Numbered from the stretch's first letter, positions 50,404 through 60,152 are shown. The stretch is 64,000 nucleotides of DNA from Collinsella tanakaei YIT 12063 (GCF_000225705.1 NZ_JH126469.1:1-64000); one strand, 5' to 3'. Numbers and translations are program-made. Notes: a model not told the origin generated them from the sequence alone.

Positions 50404-50440
50404 AAAGGGGAGGGGCTGCATCTGCCACCTCCCCTCTTTT
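50404..50440. terminator. Bidirectional terminator between glmS and the XRE gene
   Basis: AGGGGAGG and CCTCCCCT pair across a 14-base loop. TCTTTTAT follows on the plus strand, and the stem lies directly past the convergent gene's stop on the minus strand. Confidence 0.75.
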
Positions 50441-51044
50441 ATAGCATGACCCAGGGTAAACGAGACCCGGGCTCGATAATCGCGAGAAGCGTGATAAGCA
50501 AGAAGGCAAGGACGACGCCAAGGACGAATTGCAAAGCAACCAGCTTGGGGCTTTTCCCTGCCTTACGCTTTAGCACAAAGGCCGAATGAGAGCCGTCTGC
50601 CGCTTCAAGCGCCTCTCGATATGCCTTTGCCCTAAGAGAAGTCTTACTCCTTCTAGAAGCCACGAGTACCAAGAAAATGGCGAGCAGCAGAGCTTTGACC
50701 ACGTTTGCCGCGGCGGGAACGCTATCGGGAGAGAGCTGCGAGGTTGCGACGAGGCCCGCGGTGCAAACAAGTGCGAGAGCGGTAAGTGTTGCCATGCAGA
50801 GGGTCTCCCGTGTCTCTGCGACATGGATCGCCGCCATCATTGCATCGATATCTTTGTCGATAATGGATGAGATTTTAACCCGCAGCGCAGTGGCGACTGC
50901 TGTGAGATGAAATTTGCTCGGGTAGTCCGAGCAGGATTCCCAGCTCAATATGTCCTCGGGGGAGACGCCAATCGTGCTGGCGAGCTCTTCCTGCGTCATA
51001 CCTCGGTCCAATCTGAACTCAGCTAGTTTCCGACCGTATTCCAT
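50439..51044 (-). CDS. XRE-type DNA-binding protein with membrane segments
   Basis: 201 residues. Residues 1-60 are a Cro/C1-type helix-turn-helix (LAEFRLDRGMTQEELASTIG, VSPEDILSWE). Residues about 82-103, 112-127 and 170-190 are hydrophobic and should span the membrane (TLTALALVCTAGLVATS; VKALLLAIFLVLVA; ALQFVLGVVLAFLLITLLAI), with a basic loop between the second and third. Membrane-tethered XRE regulators are common in Firmicutes and Coriobacteria; targets are unknown. It faces away from the sugar-acid operon across an AT-rich gap and is the nearest candidate regulator of it. Confidence 0.75.
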   Translation of the reverse strand: MEYGRKLAEFRLDRGMTQEELASTIGVSPEDILSWESCSDYPSKFHLTAVATALRVKISSIIDKDIDAMMAAIHVAETRETLCMATLTALALVCTAGLVATSQLSPDSVPAAANVVKALLLAIFLVLVASRRSKTSLRAKAYREALEAADGSHSAFVLKRKAGKSPKLVALQFVLGVVLAFLLITLLAIIEPGSRLPWVML

Positions 51045-51445
51045 GATGCCTCCGTAAGCTAACGATTTGATTCATACATTTTGAGCCATACATGTGAAGA
51101 AATAGTGGAGAAATAAGTGGATTAGTGTAAGAAATATACAAAAGATAGCGAAATATATACATAATGAAATTACCCCAACAATAAGGGATTAACTAAGTGA
51201 AATAAGCTGTTTCAAAATACGTAATAAAAGAAGATACAGATATATATAGCTATACTACCTGCGTAAATAAGAAAAAACTTGTAGGAATAGCAGGTTTAAT
51301 AGCAAAGTCTCTATCTATGTAATCGAGACAAAATAGGCGATTTGTAATATGTAGAAACAGTGCAAATAGTCCTAAGTTGGAAAACAAAAAAATACGTATT
51401 AATATCTGCGGCGTACAGACGATAAGCGTCGAAAGGAAGATATCA
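51045..51445. other. AT-rich divergent intergenic region
   Basis: About 400 bases with no gene and strikingly low GC (roughly 30% from 51060 to 51440) against a GC-rich background. It holds many A/T runs and TATA-like boxes (for example TATATATAGCTATACTACC at 51239-51257), so several promoters could fit; I cannot single one out. It would serve both the XRE gene and the operon starting at 51446, whose ribosome site GAAAGGAAG ends it. Confidence 0.6.
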
Positions 51446-52066
51446 ATGAGCGGGATGCTACTTCCAAAAGTTACCGTCATTTTGAGGGGATACGAGACAG
51501 AGCAGGTTCTGTGCGTTGTGGAGCAGCTGGTTGGGACAAAGGTGAACTCCATTGAGGTGGCAAGCAATTCTCCGCATGCCATGCAATCTATTGCTGCGGC
51601 TCGCAAAGAGTTTGGAGCAGAGGTTCGCGTAGGAGCAGGCACTGTTACCAATCTTGATTTGGCAAAGCAGGCGGTTGATGCTGGAGCCGAATTCATGCTG
51701 TCTCCCGTCATGTTTACTAAAGAGATGTTTGACTTTGCTAAGAAGAATGAGGTTATTACGGTGCCCGCCGCGTTCAGTCCCAGCGAGATCAAGATGATGT
51801 TCGATATGGGTGCCGACATTGTTAAGGTGTTCCCGGCGGGGCAGCTGGGTCCCGATTATGTCAAAGCTGTGCAGGCGCCCCTTGGGAAGCTTCCGCTTAT
51901 GGTTGTGGGTGGCGTCGGAACGGGCAACGTCCAGAGCTTTTTCGACAAGGGCGCCACATACGCTGGTATCGGTTCGGGCATTTTTGATCCGGAAGATATC
52001 AAGACATGCAATAGCAAGAATCTTGCAGCCGCTATCAAGCGACTTGAAGAAAACGTTTGTTGGTAA
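51446..52066 (+). CDS. eda: 2-keto-3-deoxy-6-phosphogluconate (KDPG) aldolase family protein
   Basis: 206 residues; ATG after GAAAGGAAGATATCA. Class I aldolase of the Entner-Doudoroff route, cleaving KDPG or a related 2-keto-3-deoxy sugar acid phosphate to pyruvate and glyceraldehyde 3-phosphate. Landmarks: KVTVILRGYETEQV, SIEVASNSPHA with the base-type Glu, VGAGTVTNLDLA, FMLSPVMFTKEM, ITVPAAFSPSEI and VKVFPAGQLGP with the Schiff-base Lys. The usual LR(T) after the Glu is replaced by ASN, so substrate preference may differ from E. coli Eda. First gene of a seven-gene operon with PTS transporter and dehydratase. Confidence 0.9.
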   Translation: MSGMLLPKVTVILRGYETEQVLCVVEQLVGTKVNSIEVASNSPHAMQSIAAARKEFGAEVRVGAGTVTNLDLAKQAVDAGAEFMLSPVMFTKEMFDFAKKNEVITVPAAFSPSEIKMMFDMGADIVKVFPAGQLGPDYVKAVQAPLGKLPLMVVGGVGTGNVQSFFDKGATYAGIGSGIFDPEDIKTCNSKNLAAAIKRLEENVCW

Positions 52067-52095
52067 GCCGCGTGCGGCCTGAAGAAGGGAAAAGA

Positions 52096-52560
52096 ATGGC
52101 GGATCTGAGTCTCGATAGTTCATTGGTATTGCGTATCAAGGGAGACGACCTGACGACTGAGGACGTGGAGCGTGCCATGGCGGCGGAGCTCGAGCGTCAA
52201 GGCTATGCCAAGGACACGTTTACCAACGCGATTTTGGAGCGCGAAAAGATATTTCCGACCGCTTTGGACATGGGCGGCATCAACGTTGCTATGCCTCACT
52301 GCGATGTTGCGAACGTGAATAAGGCGGCGATCTGCATTGGTGTTCTCGAGCATCCGGTGGCGTGGTATCGCATGGATGATCCTGAGACGACGTGTGAGGT
52401 ATCGCTTGTGACCATGCTTGCCCTTACCGAGGCGCACGCTCACTTGGAAATGCTTCAGAAGGTCATTGCGCTTGTGCAAAACCAAGAGCTCATCGAAAAG
52501 GTTGTAAAGGCTGAGAGCGAAGAAGAGATTTTCGATTTGGTTCGCGATCAGCTCATCTAA
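52096..52560 (+). CDS. gatA: PTS EIIA component, galactitol/fructose type
   Basis: 154 residues; ATG after GAAGGGAAAAGA. The phosphorylated His lies in GINVAMPHCDVANV (about residue 67). GVLEHPVAWYRMDD and TEAHAHLEMLQKVIALVQN are usual for GatA-type EIIA. It accepts phosphate from HPr and passes it to the IIB encoded 61 bases on. The gat symbols reflect family, not substrate, since dehydratase and KDPG aldolase neighbours suggest an acid sugar. Confidence 0.9.
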   Translation: MADLSLDSSLVLRIKGDDLTTEDVERAMAAELERQGYAKDTFTNAILEREKIFPTALDMGGINVAMPHCDVANVNKAAICIGVLEHPVAWYRMDDPETTCEVSLVTMLALTEAHAHLEMLQKVIALVQNQELIEKVVKAESEEEIFDLVRDQLI

Positions 52561-52621
52561 TTCGAGTTTGGAATCATGCGCCCAAAGGGGGCGTTGAGAG
52601 AAAGATGGAAAGGAAACTCTC

Positions 52622-52909
52622 ATGGCTACGAAACGTGTTCTGATTGCATGCGGCAACGGCGTTGCGACTTCTACCGTGGTTGCATCCAAGGTTAAGGACT
52701 ACTGTGCTGACCATGGCGTTGATATTCAGGTCACTCAGTGCAAGATGCTTGAGCTTCACAGCAAGGCGAACGACTACGACCTGGTTGTTACCTCCGGCAA
52801 GTTCAAGGATCCCGATGTCACCACTCCGTGCATCATGGCCATTGCGTTGCTCACTGGCATTAACGAGGAGGCGACTCTCCAGAAGATCGTTGAGGCTCTT
52901 AAAGAGTAG
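52622..52909 (+). CDS. gatB: PTS EIIB component, galactitol type
   Basis: 95 residues, usual length; ATG after GGAAAGGAAACTC. The phospho-cysteine is in the N-terminal loop VLIACGNGVATSTVVASKV (Cys10), followed by the Rossmann-like IIB fold (VDIQVTQCKML; YDLVVTSGKF). It phosphorylates the sugar during passage through the IIC protein encoded next. Confidence 0.92.
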   Translation: MATKRVLIACGNGVATSTVVASKVKDYCADHGVDIQVTQCKMLELHSKANDYDLVVTSGKFKDPDVTTPCIMAIALLTGINEEATLQKIVEALKE

Positions 52910-52977
52910 AGAAGTCTAAATCTAGACACCCTCACTATTAGCCCCCAAAAGAGTAATTTCTATTTGGAAGGAGCGCT

Positions 52978-54357
52978 ATGGACGCATTCCTTAATGGCGC
53001 ATATGCAGTATTCCAGGCATTTATTGGTGCAGGTGCGTATGTAATGCTTCCCTTCATCATCATGGTGATCGGTTTGATTTTCCGCCTCCCCATTGCGAAG
53101 GCCTTCAAGAGCGGCATTACTATTACTTGCGGCTTTGTTGGCATTAACTTGCTGGTGAACCTGCTTAAGTCCGCTGTTAGCCCTGCGGCAGCAGCCATGG
53201 TCGCCAACTTTGGTCTCAACCTCGACGTTACCGATGTCGGCTGGGGTGCAATTTCTTCGGTGACGTGGGCGTCCCCAATCGTTGCTTTCCTGGTTTTCGA
53301 GATCCTCGGCATCAACATTTTGCTTCTGGTTCTCAAGAAGACGAATACTATGGACGTCGATATCTGGAACTACCATCATATGATGATCGTGGGCATCCTG
53401 GTTTTCTTTGTGACCCAGAATATCATTTGGGCAATAGTTGCTACCGCCATCACTGCGGTCATGACGTTCAAGTTCGCCGACTGGACCCAGCCTCTTATCG
53501 AGCATTTCTTCGGTATTCCCGATGTGACGCTTCCCACCATTTCCTATACTTCTTCAATTATTATCGCTGCTCCGCTGAACTGGCTTATCGACCGTATTCC
53601 GGGTCTCAACAAGGTCAACTTCTCCATCAAGGGGGTTCAAAAGTATCTTGGTGTTTTTGGCGACCCCATGATGCTGGGCTTCATCCTCGGTTGCGCGATG
53701 GGCGCTCTTGCACTGTTCCCGTTTGACCAGATTTTCCTTACTGGTATCAACGTAGCTGCCGTTATGGTTCTCATGCCCAAGATGACTGCTATGTTTGTTG
53801 AGGGTCTCATGCCCATCTCTTCTGCCGCTCAGAAGTTCACGAGCGAGAAGTTTGGCGGCCGCGCCCTTTCCATTGGTCTGGATGCTGCCGTTGTTGTCGG
53901 CAACCCCGAGGTCATCACCACCGCACTCATCATGATTCCGGTGACCATCCTGCTGGCCTTCATCCTTCCCGGCAATCGTATGATGCCCTTGGCGGACCTC
54001 GCAGTTGTGACCTTCCGTGTCGCTCTTGTTGTGGCCCTGTGCCGTGGTAACGTGTTCCGTTCCATTCTCATTTCCATTCCCGTTATGGCTGCGATTCTTT
54101 ATGCCGGCACGTTCGCCGCTCCGTTCATGACCGAGATGGCGCAGTCCGCTGGTCTGGCATTTGATGGCCAGATTGCTTCCATGGCGGGCCCCTCGCTTAC
54201 CCAGACTGCCATCATCTTCTGGAGCTGCATCTCTGAGAACGCGATTATCGTCGTTCCAGCTCTGGTTATCGCCTTCATCGCCATCTGGTATGTGGTCGAG
54301 AAGAAGATCACCATGGAGAAGATTGAAGCTTACGCTGCCGAATACGACGAGATGTAA
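52978..54357 (+). CDS. gatC: PTS EIIC permease, galactitol type
   Basis: 459 residues with about 10-12 membrane segments; ATG after TTGGAAGGAGCGCT. Typical GatC start (YAVFQAFIGAGAYVMLPFIIMVIGL) and AFKSGITITCGFVGINLLV. DAAVVVGNPEVITTALIMIPVTI (about 300-322) matches the conserved substrate region. It forms the membrane channel with the IIA and IIB above. Substrate is inferred to be a polyol or sugar acid. Confidence 0.92.
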   Translation: MDAFLNGAYAVFQAFIGAGAYVMLPFIIMVIGLIFRLPIAKAFKSGITITCGFVGINLLVNLLKSAVSPAAAAMVANFGLNLDVTDVGWGAISSVTWASPIVAFLVFEILGINILLLVLKKTNTMDVDIWNYHHMMIVGILVFFVTQNIIWAIVATAITAVMTFKFADWTQPLIEHFFGIPDVTLPTISYTSSIIIAAPLNWLIDRIPGLNKVNFSIKGVQKYLGVFGDPMMLGFILGCAMGALALFPFDQIFLTGINVAAVMVLMPKMTAMFVEGLMPISSAAQKFTSEKFGGRALSIGLDAAVVVGNPEVITTALIMIPVTILLAFILPGNRMMPLADLAVVTFRVALVVALCRGNVFRSILISIPVMAAILYAGTFAAPFMTEMAQSAGLAFDGQIASMAGPSLTQTAIIFWSCISENAIIVVPALVIAFIAIWYVVEKKITMEKIEAYAAEYDEM

Positions 54358-54430
54358 GAAGAGTACATACCTATAAGGGACGAAGGGCGGTTTGCTCTTC
54401 GTCCCATTACAAAGAAAGGAGGTGTCCTAT

Positions 54431-56071
54431 ATGGAGCGTGCAATTGATAAGCTCGAGCCGTTTCAGCGAGCGATTTCCAAAGCGCATCTTGCATCGGCGG
54501 GTATATCCATCGATTCTCTTCAGGACACCAACAAGCCTTTGATTGCAATTGCCAACAGCTGGAATGAGGTTTGCCCCGGACACGAGCCGTTGCGTCAACT
54601 CGCGGCCGAGGTAAAGAAAGGCGTTCTCGAGGCGGGTGGAGAACCGATCGAGTTCAACACCATTGCAATGTGCGATGGAATCGCTCAGGGGCATGCTGGA
54701 ATGCGCTACTGTCTTCCTCATCGCGAAATCATTGCTGATTCGTGCGAAGCTATGATTGTGGGAGAGGGGTGTTTCGATGGTGTTGTTTACCTAGGAAGCT
54801 GCGACAAGATTATTCCGGCAATGCTTATGGCTGCGGCGCGCATCAACCTTCCGTCTGCCCTGGTGACCTGTGGGCCTTGCTATGACGAAATTAAGCCTTC
54901 TGAGTCCAAAGCGCTCCGCGCGCGATTCCTTGCTGGCGAGGCAACTGAGCGTGAGGTTATCGAAGGCACGCTAAAATACTACACTGGTCCGGGCGTGTGC
55001 CCGTTCCTCGGAACCGCGAATACCATGGGCTGCCTAACCGAGGGCCTCGGCATGATGCTTCCCATGGGGGCTCTCTGGCCCTCCTCTACGAGTCAGAGGC
55101 GATTCAGTGCGCGCCGTACCGGTGCCGCCGTGGTGGATATGGTTCGCCGCAACATCAGGCCCTCCGATATTATGACCCAGGCCGCCCTTGACAATACGGT
55201 CAAGCTGCTTGCTTCCATCGGCGGTTCTCTCAACGCTTTGATTCACCTGCCCGCTTTGGCCAAAGAACTTGGTTTGAGCTGCACGTGGTCGCAGGTTGCT
55301 GAGATTACCTCCAGGACCCCGGTGATATGCAATGTGGTGCCGAACGGCGATATCTCTTGCATTAATCTATACAAAGCAGGAGGAATCCCCGCCGTTCTTA
55401 AGACCATCGAGGGCGACCTGGACACCTCAGTGATGACGGTGACGGGTAAGACTCTGGGAGAAAATCTTGAGGGCGACATCCTAATCGACCGCTCTGTTAT
55501 CCGAACCCAAGATGATTCTAATTCTGTTGCGAAGGGCATTCAGGTGCTTTACGGCAACCTTGCACCGGAGGGCGCACTGGTTAAAACGAGCGCTGTGCCC
55601 GCTGACCAGCATGTGTGGTCTGGCGTCGCACAGGTCTTCAATTCAGAAGAGGAAGCTTTCGTCGCATATAATGCTGGGGATATTAGGCCTGGAACTGGTG
55701 TGGTAATTCGCTATGAGGGTCCCAAGGGTGGTCCGGGAATGAAGGAGCTTCATCGCGTTACCGAGATTATGAAGGGCATCCCTAACTCCGCTGTCATAAC
55801 TGATGGCCGCTTCTCTGGAGCGTCTGGAGGTCTTTCAGTCGGATACCTTTGTCCCGAGGCGTACGAGGGGTCACCCATTGCTTTGGTGGAGAATGGCGAC
55901 GTGCTCAACATTGATCTTACCCGCGACTTGATTGAGGTTGAGGTAAGCGATGAGGAGCTTGCCAAGCGTAGAGAGAAATGGGCGCCGGTCGTTCATGAGA
56001 ACAACGGTGGGCTGCTCGAGCGCTACGCTAAGTCTGTAGGTTCTGCGAAAACGGGTGCCGTTGTTCGTTAA
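54431..56071 (+). CDS. IlvD/Edd-family dehydratase (sugar-acid dehydratase)
   Basis: 546 residues; ATG after AAAGGAGGTGTCCTAT. Iron-sulfur dehydratase with the family cysteines in TIAMCDGIAQGHAGM (region), LGSCDKIIPAMLMAA and GVCPFLGTANTMGCLTEGLGM; also GTGVVIRYEGPKGGPGM and ITDGRFSGASGGLSVGYLCPEA. It removes water from a 2,3-dihydroxy acid to give a 2-keto-3-deoxy acid. Beside KDPG aldolase and a PTS it more likely acts on a sugar acid or its phosphate than in valine/isoleucine synthesis. The WPSSTSQRR stretch is unusual where IlvD has a P/S-rich substrate loop. Confidence 0.88.
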   Translation: MERAIDKLEPFQRAISKAHLASAGISIDSLQDTNKPLIAIANSWNEVCPGHEPLRQLAAEVKKGVLEAGGEPIEFNTIAMCDGIAQGHAGMRYCLPHREIIADSCEAMIVGEGCFDGVVYLGSCDKIIPAMLMAAARINLPSALVTCGPCYDEIKPSESKALRARFLAGEATEREVIEGTLKYYTGPGVCPFLGTANTMGCLTEGLGMMLPMGALWPSSTSQRRFSARRTGAAVVDMVRRNIRPSDIMTQAALDNTVKLLASIGGSLNALIHLPALAKELGLSCTWSQVAEITSRTPVICNVVPNGDISCINLYKAGGIPAVLKTIEGDLDTSVMTVTGKTLGENLEGDILIDRSVIRTQDDSNSVAKGIQVLYGNLAPEGALVKTSAVPADQHVWSGVAQVFNSEEEAFVAYNAGDIRPGTGVVIRYEGPKGGPGMKELHRVTEIMKGIPNSAVITDGRFSGASGGLSVGYLCPEAYEGSPIALVENGDVLNIDLTRDLIEVEVSDEELAKRREKWAPVVHENNGGLLERYAKSVGSAKTGAVVR

Positions 56072-56089
56072 TTACATTTAGGAATAAAT

Positions 56090-56917
56090 ATGGTCAAGAT
56101 GGTCTTTTCCGATTTGGATGGAACGTTTTTAACGCCCGATAAGATCATTACGGCCGAAAACAGGAACATGCTGGACGTCGCGTATGCTCGTGGCGTCCAG
56201 TTTGTTCCTTGTACAGGCCGCAATCTAAGCGATATTCCTTCGGAGCTGCTGGCTCATCCAAGTGTTTCGTATGCGGTTTGTTGCAATGGCTCTCTCGTGG
56301 TGAATGCGAAAACTGGTCGCGTCTTGCAAGAGACTCCCATTGAAAAGCGCACAGTTTTGGGGCTGTACAACGAGCTGTCTAGCCTCCAAATAACTTTCGA
56401 TGTTTTTGCGGATAGGCGCGTTTATACCGAACGTAGTCGTTTTGGGTACATTGATACAGTGGAATTGTCGGGACCTACAAGGGACTTCATTAAAGCTGGT
56501 AGAACATTGTTCGATTGTTCAATGGAAGAGCTGATGACGCAGACGGGCCCCGTTTGTCGACTCAATATTTTTTACCATACCAAAGAAGATTGCGATCTTG
56601 TGTGGGATGCTGTTGACAGACGTGCTGAACTCAGGAGGAGCACGTCTCTCCCTTGCAACGTTGAGATAACTGACGCATGTGCTCACAAAGGAGCCGCCCT
56701 TGAATGGCTTTGTGGATTCTTAGGCGTTTCCACGGCTGATGTGGTGGCATTCGGTGACAATGAAAATGATACGACCATGTTGCGCGCTGCTGGAGACGGT
56801 GTGGCGATGGAGAATGCCGTTCATGCCTGCAAACTTGCTGCCGACCACCTCTGTGCGAGCTGCACGGAGTCCGGAGTGTCGCGATATCTAATGGGTCGTT
56901 TGGGCTGTTTAACGTAG
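56090..56917 (+). CDS. HAD-IIB (Cof-type) sugar phosphatase
   Basis: 275 residues, 18 bases after the dehydratase. Motif I MVFSDLDGTFLTPD (4-17), motif II PCTGRNLSDI, a C2B-type cap (about 85-190), motif III Lys in ACAHKGAALEWLCGFLGV, and motif IV VVAFGDNENDTTMLRAAGDGVAMENA, all Cof-type. It probably dephosphorylates a sugar phosphate, perhaps to relieve intermediate build-up in this operon. Substrate not readable. Confidence 0.9.
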   Translation: MVKMVFSDLDGTFLTPDKIITAENRNMLDVAYARGVQFVPCTGRNLSDIPSELLAHPSVSYAVCCNGSLVVNAKTGRVLQETPIEKRTVLGLYNELSSLQITFDVFADRRVYTERSRFGYIDTVELSGPTRDFIKAGRTLFDCSMEELMTQTGPVCRLNIFYHTKEDCDLVWDAVDRRAELRRSTSLPCNVEITDACAHKGAALEWLCGFLGVSTADVVAFGDNENDTTMLRAAGDGVAMENAVHACKLAADHLCASCTESGVSRYLMGRLGCLT

Positions 56918-56930
56918 GGAGGATTCGGGG

Positions 56931-57911
56931 TTGTCCTGCGGTTTGATCGTTGCGTCTTGCGCCGTTACGTTTGGTATTTTTAACAAGTTTCCTGTGGAGC
57001 GTCTTGAGGACGCAGGGTGTGAGGTCCGTTTGAATCCTTATGGACGCCCTTTGACTCCCGCCGAGATCGTTGAGCATGCTAAGGATGCCGACGTTATTAT
57101 TTTGGGTAACGACCGCCTCGACTCTGCCACTATTGGCAAGCTTTCCAATCTCAAGCTTGTCGTTCGCCATGGAGCGGGTTTAGATAATATCGACTTCTCT
57201 GAGCTTGGCAAGCGGGATATTACTGTGGCAAACACCCCTGGTGCCAACAAAGAGGAAACTGCTGACCTCACCTTTGCCCTCATTCTTGATTTAGCTCGCA
57301 TGGTGACTCAGAGCATTAATCAGCTCAAGGGTGGCGTATGGAATAAAATTCCAGGCAGAACTCTTTATGGTAAGACAATTGGCATTATTGGTGTAGGCGC
57401 TATAGGCATGGCGGTTGCCAGCCGTGCCATGGGGTTCGGGATGGATATCTTGGGCAACGACATCGTCCAACGTGATGAGGCCGCACGCTTCGGGCTTCTA
57501 TATACGAGCCTCAATGAGCTTCTCTCCGCTTCGGATGTTGTGACAATTCATGTGCCTCTGACTTCGGCGACCAAGAATTTGATCGGAGCTCGGGAGCTGA
57601 AAAGAATGAAGCCGGATGCGCTTCTGATTAACACGGCCCGTGCGGGGGTCGTTCGTGAGGCGGCTCTTGAGAAGGCTCTGATGTCTGGACATCTTGGCGG
57701 ATACGCGGTCGATGTTTACGTTAAGGAGCCGCCAGATCCTACTTCCTATATGAGCCTTCCAAATGTGCTCACTACTCCACATATTGGATCATCGACGATG
57801 GAGGCGAACCTTCGAATGGGCGACATGGCGGTCGACAATATTTTGGCATTCATGAACGGGGCCGTACTTCCCAATAAAGTTACGGTGGTTGATAGGCTGA
57901 GGTTCTCTTAG
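56931..57911 (+). CDS. D-isomer-specific 2-hydroxyacid dehydrogenase
   Basis: 326 residues from TTG 56931 with GGGAGG upstream; last gene of the operon. NAD motif TIGIIGVGAIGMAVASRAMG (about 144-163), substrate and catalytic landmarks VVRHGAGLDNID (Arg region), INTARAGVVREAAL with catalytic Arg, the Glu in AVDVYVKEPPDP and the His in LTTPHIGSST. Closest in pattern to phosphoglycerate or glyoxylate/hydroxypyruvate-type reductases. In this setting it could oxidise or reduce a sugar-acid-derived hydroxyacid. Confidence 0.88.
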   Translation: MSCGLIVASCAVTFGIFNKFPVERLEDAGCEVRLNPYGRPLTPAEIVEHAKDADVIILGNDRLDSATIGKLSNLKLVVRHGAGLDNIDFSELGKRDITVANTPGANKEETADLTFALILDLARMVTQSINQLKGGVWNKIPGRTLYGKTIGIIGVGAIGMAVASRAMGFGMDILGNDIVQRDEAARFGLLYTSLNELLSASDVVTIHVPLTSATKNLIGARELKRMKPDALLINTARAGVVREAALEKALMSGHLGGYAVDVYVKEPPDPTSYMSLPNVLTTPHIGSSTMEANLRMGDMAVDNILAFMNGAVLPNKVTVVDRLRFS

Positions 57912-57936
57912 GCGGTCGGCTGAATCGCTCGCGCAG

Positions 57937-58827
57937 CTATTGAGCCCAGGAGCGGGCGAGTTCCTGGTAGCGGCGCGCAGCCAGGCTGCCGCGCTGCCAG
58001 ATCAGGCGAAAGTCATGTTCTACAAAGAAGTCCGCAGGGGTGATGTCGCGCAGCTCGCCCTGATCAAGCTCGCGCTGCACGGCCGCGCGATACATAAACG
58101 TAATGCCAGCCCCCGCCTGAACGCAGAGTTTGATGGCGGGGATGCTGGCGACCTCGAGCGTGCCGGCAAAGTCGCCTACGGCGAGGTCGCGCGCTGCCAG
58201 GTGCTTTTCGAGAATCTCGCGCGTGCCGGATCCCTCTTCGCGCAGAATGAGCCTGCGACCAAGCAGGTCCGTCAGGGACGCGGGGCCGTCCGGCGCGTCA
58301 AACTCGTCCACGCACCCAACGGCAACATAGCGCTCTCGAGACACGGTGGCGAAGTCAAAGCGCTCCCGGTCAAAAGATCCCTCTACCAGGGCGAAATCTA
58401 TGTCGCCAGCCTCTAGGCGCATCACAAGTTCATGCGTGTTGCCCACGCTCATCCGCACCAGCTCGTCGGGGTGCTTCGCCATGTGGCGGGCCAGCACGCG
58501 CGGCATCCAATAGTCGCAAATGGTGCGCGTGCATCCAAAACGCAGCGGCGCTTTGGCAGGTTGCTCTTGTGACAGGGCTTCTGCTTGCGTTTTGAGGCGT
58601 CCCTCATCGTTTTCCATGGTCTCCAGCGCGCGAAACAGCATGGCTCCCGCCGGCGTAAGTTCGCCGCGCCGGCCGCCCCTGTAGAATAGGTCGCATCCGT
58701 AATGCGCTTCAAGCTGGCGGATGTGCTGCGATACGGCGGGCTGGGTGATGTGCAGCTCCGCGGCCGCCCGCGTAAAGCTGCCCAGCTTGCACACGGCCAA
58801 GAACGTGTGGGTTCGGTAGTCCAGCAT
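57937..58827 (-). CDS. LysR-family regulator (YeiE/CysB-like context)
   Basis: 296 residues. HTH at 1-60 (FLAVCKLGSFTRAAAELHITQPAVSQHIRQLEAHYG), then the LysR effector domain (LRFGCTRTICDYWMPRVLA; LILREEGSGTREILEKHL; VQAGAGITFMYR). It is divergent from a YeiH-family sulfate/sulfite-type exporter, the arrangement typical of a LysR protein that controls its neighbour. A TTAT-N6-ATAA palindrome lies at 58929-58942 in the 257-base shared gap. Confidence 0.9.
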   Translation of the reverse strand: MLDYRTHTFLAVCKLGSFTRAAAELHITQPAVSQHIRQLEAHYGCDLFYRGGRRGELTPAGAMLFRALETMENDEGRLKTQAEALSQEQPAKAPLRFGCTRTICDYWMPRVLARHMAKHPDELVRMSVGNTHELVMRLEAGDIDFALVEGSFDRERFDFATVSRERYVAVGCVDEFDAPDGPASLTDLLGRRLILREEGSGTREILEKHLAARDLAVGDFAGTLEVASIPAIKLCVQAGAGITFMYRAAVQRELDQGELRDITPADFFVEHDFRLIWQRGSLAARRYQELARSWAQ

Positions 58828-59084
58828 GGTGTCTCCTATGCTCAGATATCGTCCGCAGCCTCAACCACAGCGTCTAACGCGGCGTCGCCCGCGGCGTCGA
58901 CTGGGACATCGTCCATATATAACAAATATTTATGGAGTGATAACCAAATGGGTGAAAAGAATTATAAACCAAGGTAGTACCATCTCTTTGCACATTCACC
59001 CGGCGGCGGGCTGGGAATAGCTGCACCGCATACGATAGCCGGTGGCCCGGCACATGGGGCAGCGCCTAGGGAAAGGACGATGAC

Positions 59085-60140
59085 ATGGCGGGAAGAACGT
59101 GGAACAAGGTTCAAGATAGCTGGAGGGGCGTGGCGCTATGCCTGCTTATCGCTCTGCCGGCATGGTTTTTGGGCAAGCGCTTTGACGTGATCGGCGGGCC
59201 GGTCTTCGCCATCCTCATCGGTATGGTGCTGGCGCTGTTTATTAAGGACGACGCGGCGCTGCCGTTTGCGTCCGGTATCAAGTTCACCTCTAAGAAGGTC
59301 TTGCAGTACGCGGTCATCCTGTTGGGCTTTGGCCTCAACCTTTCCCAGATCGCGCGCGTGGGCGCCCGTTCGCTGCCTATTATCGTGGCGACCATCACCA
59401 CGTCGCTGGTGATTTCTTTCGCCCTGCATCGCGCTCTCAAGATCCCCACCAAGATTTCCACTCTGGTGGGCGTGGGGTCGTCAATCTGCGGCGGCTCGGC
59501 AATCGCGGCGACCGCTCCGGTTATCGATGCGGACGATGAGGAGATCGCGCAGGCCATCAGCGTCATCTTCTTGTTCAACATCATCGCCGCGCTTATTTTC
59601 CCGGCTCTTGGCGGCATGCTTGGCCTTTCAAACGAGGGCTTTGGCCTGTTTGCCGGCACCGCCGTCAACGACACCTCGTCCGTAACCGCCGCTGCTGCCG
59701 CGTGGGACGGCATGCACCCTGGCGCCAATACGTTGGACGAGGCGACCATTGTGAAGCTCACCCGCACGCTCGCCATCATCCCCATCACGCTGGCGCTGGC
59801 ATTTTGGCAGGTTCACAAGGCCAAGCGCGCCGCCGCGAACGGCGAGGGCGGCGAAGCTGCGGGCACGTTCGATATCAAGAAGATCTTCCCCTTCTTTATC
59901 CTCTTCTTTGTGCTTGCCAGCGTGATCACCACGGTCTTCGCGCTGCCTGCGGGCGTGACCGCACCCATAAAGGAGCTCTCCAAGTTCTTCATTGTTATGG
60001 CTATGGCGGCGATTGGTTTCAACACCAATATAGTCAAGCTGGTCAAGACGGGCGGCAAACCCATCTTTATGGGTCTGTGCTGCTGGATCGGCATCGCTCT
60101 GGTGAGCCTGGGCATGCAGCATCTGCTTGGCATTTGGTAG
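59085..60140 (+). CDS. YeiH-family (UPF0324) putative sulfate exporter
   Basis: 351 residues with about 10 membrane segments; ATG after GGGAAAGGACGATGAC. Family marks: [64 protein letters not shown]-like [33 protein letters not shown] and [19 protein letters not shown]. This group is annotated as sulfate or sulfonate exporters, with direct evidence limited. Expression probably depends on the divergent LysR protein. A strong terminator follows. Confidence 0.9.
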   Translation: MAGRTWNKVQDSWRGVALCLLIALPAWFLGKRFDVIGGPVFAILIGMVLALFIKDDAALPFASGIKFTSKKVLQYAVILLGFGLNLSQIARVGARSLPIIVATITTSLVISFALHRALKIPTKISTLVGVGSSICGGSAIAATAPVIDADDEEIAQAISVIFLFNIIAALIFPALGGMLGLSNEGFGLFAGTAVNDTSSVTAAAAAWDGMHPGANTLDEATIVKLTRTLAIIPITLALAFWQVHKAKRAAANGEGGEAAGTFDIKKIFPFFILFFVLASVITTVFALPAGVTAPIKELSKFFIVMAMAAIGFNTNIVKLVKTGGKPIFMGLCCWIGIALVSLGMQHLLGIW

Positions 60141-60152
60141 GCTGACCTTATT

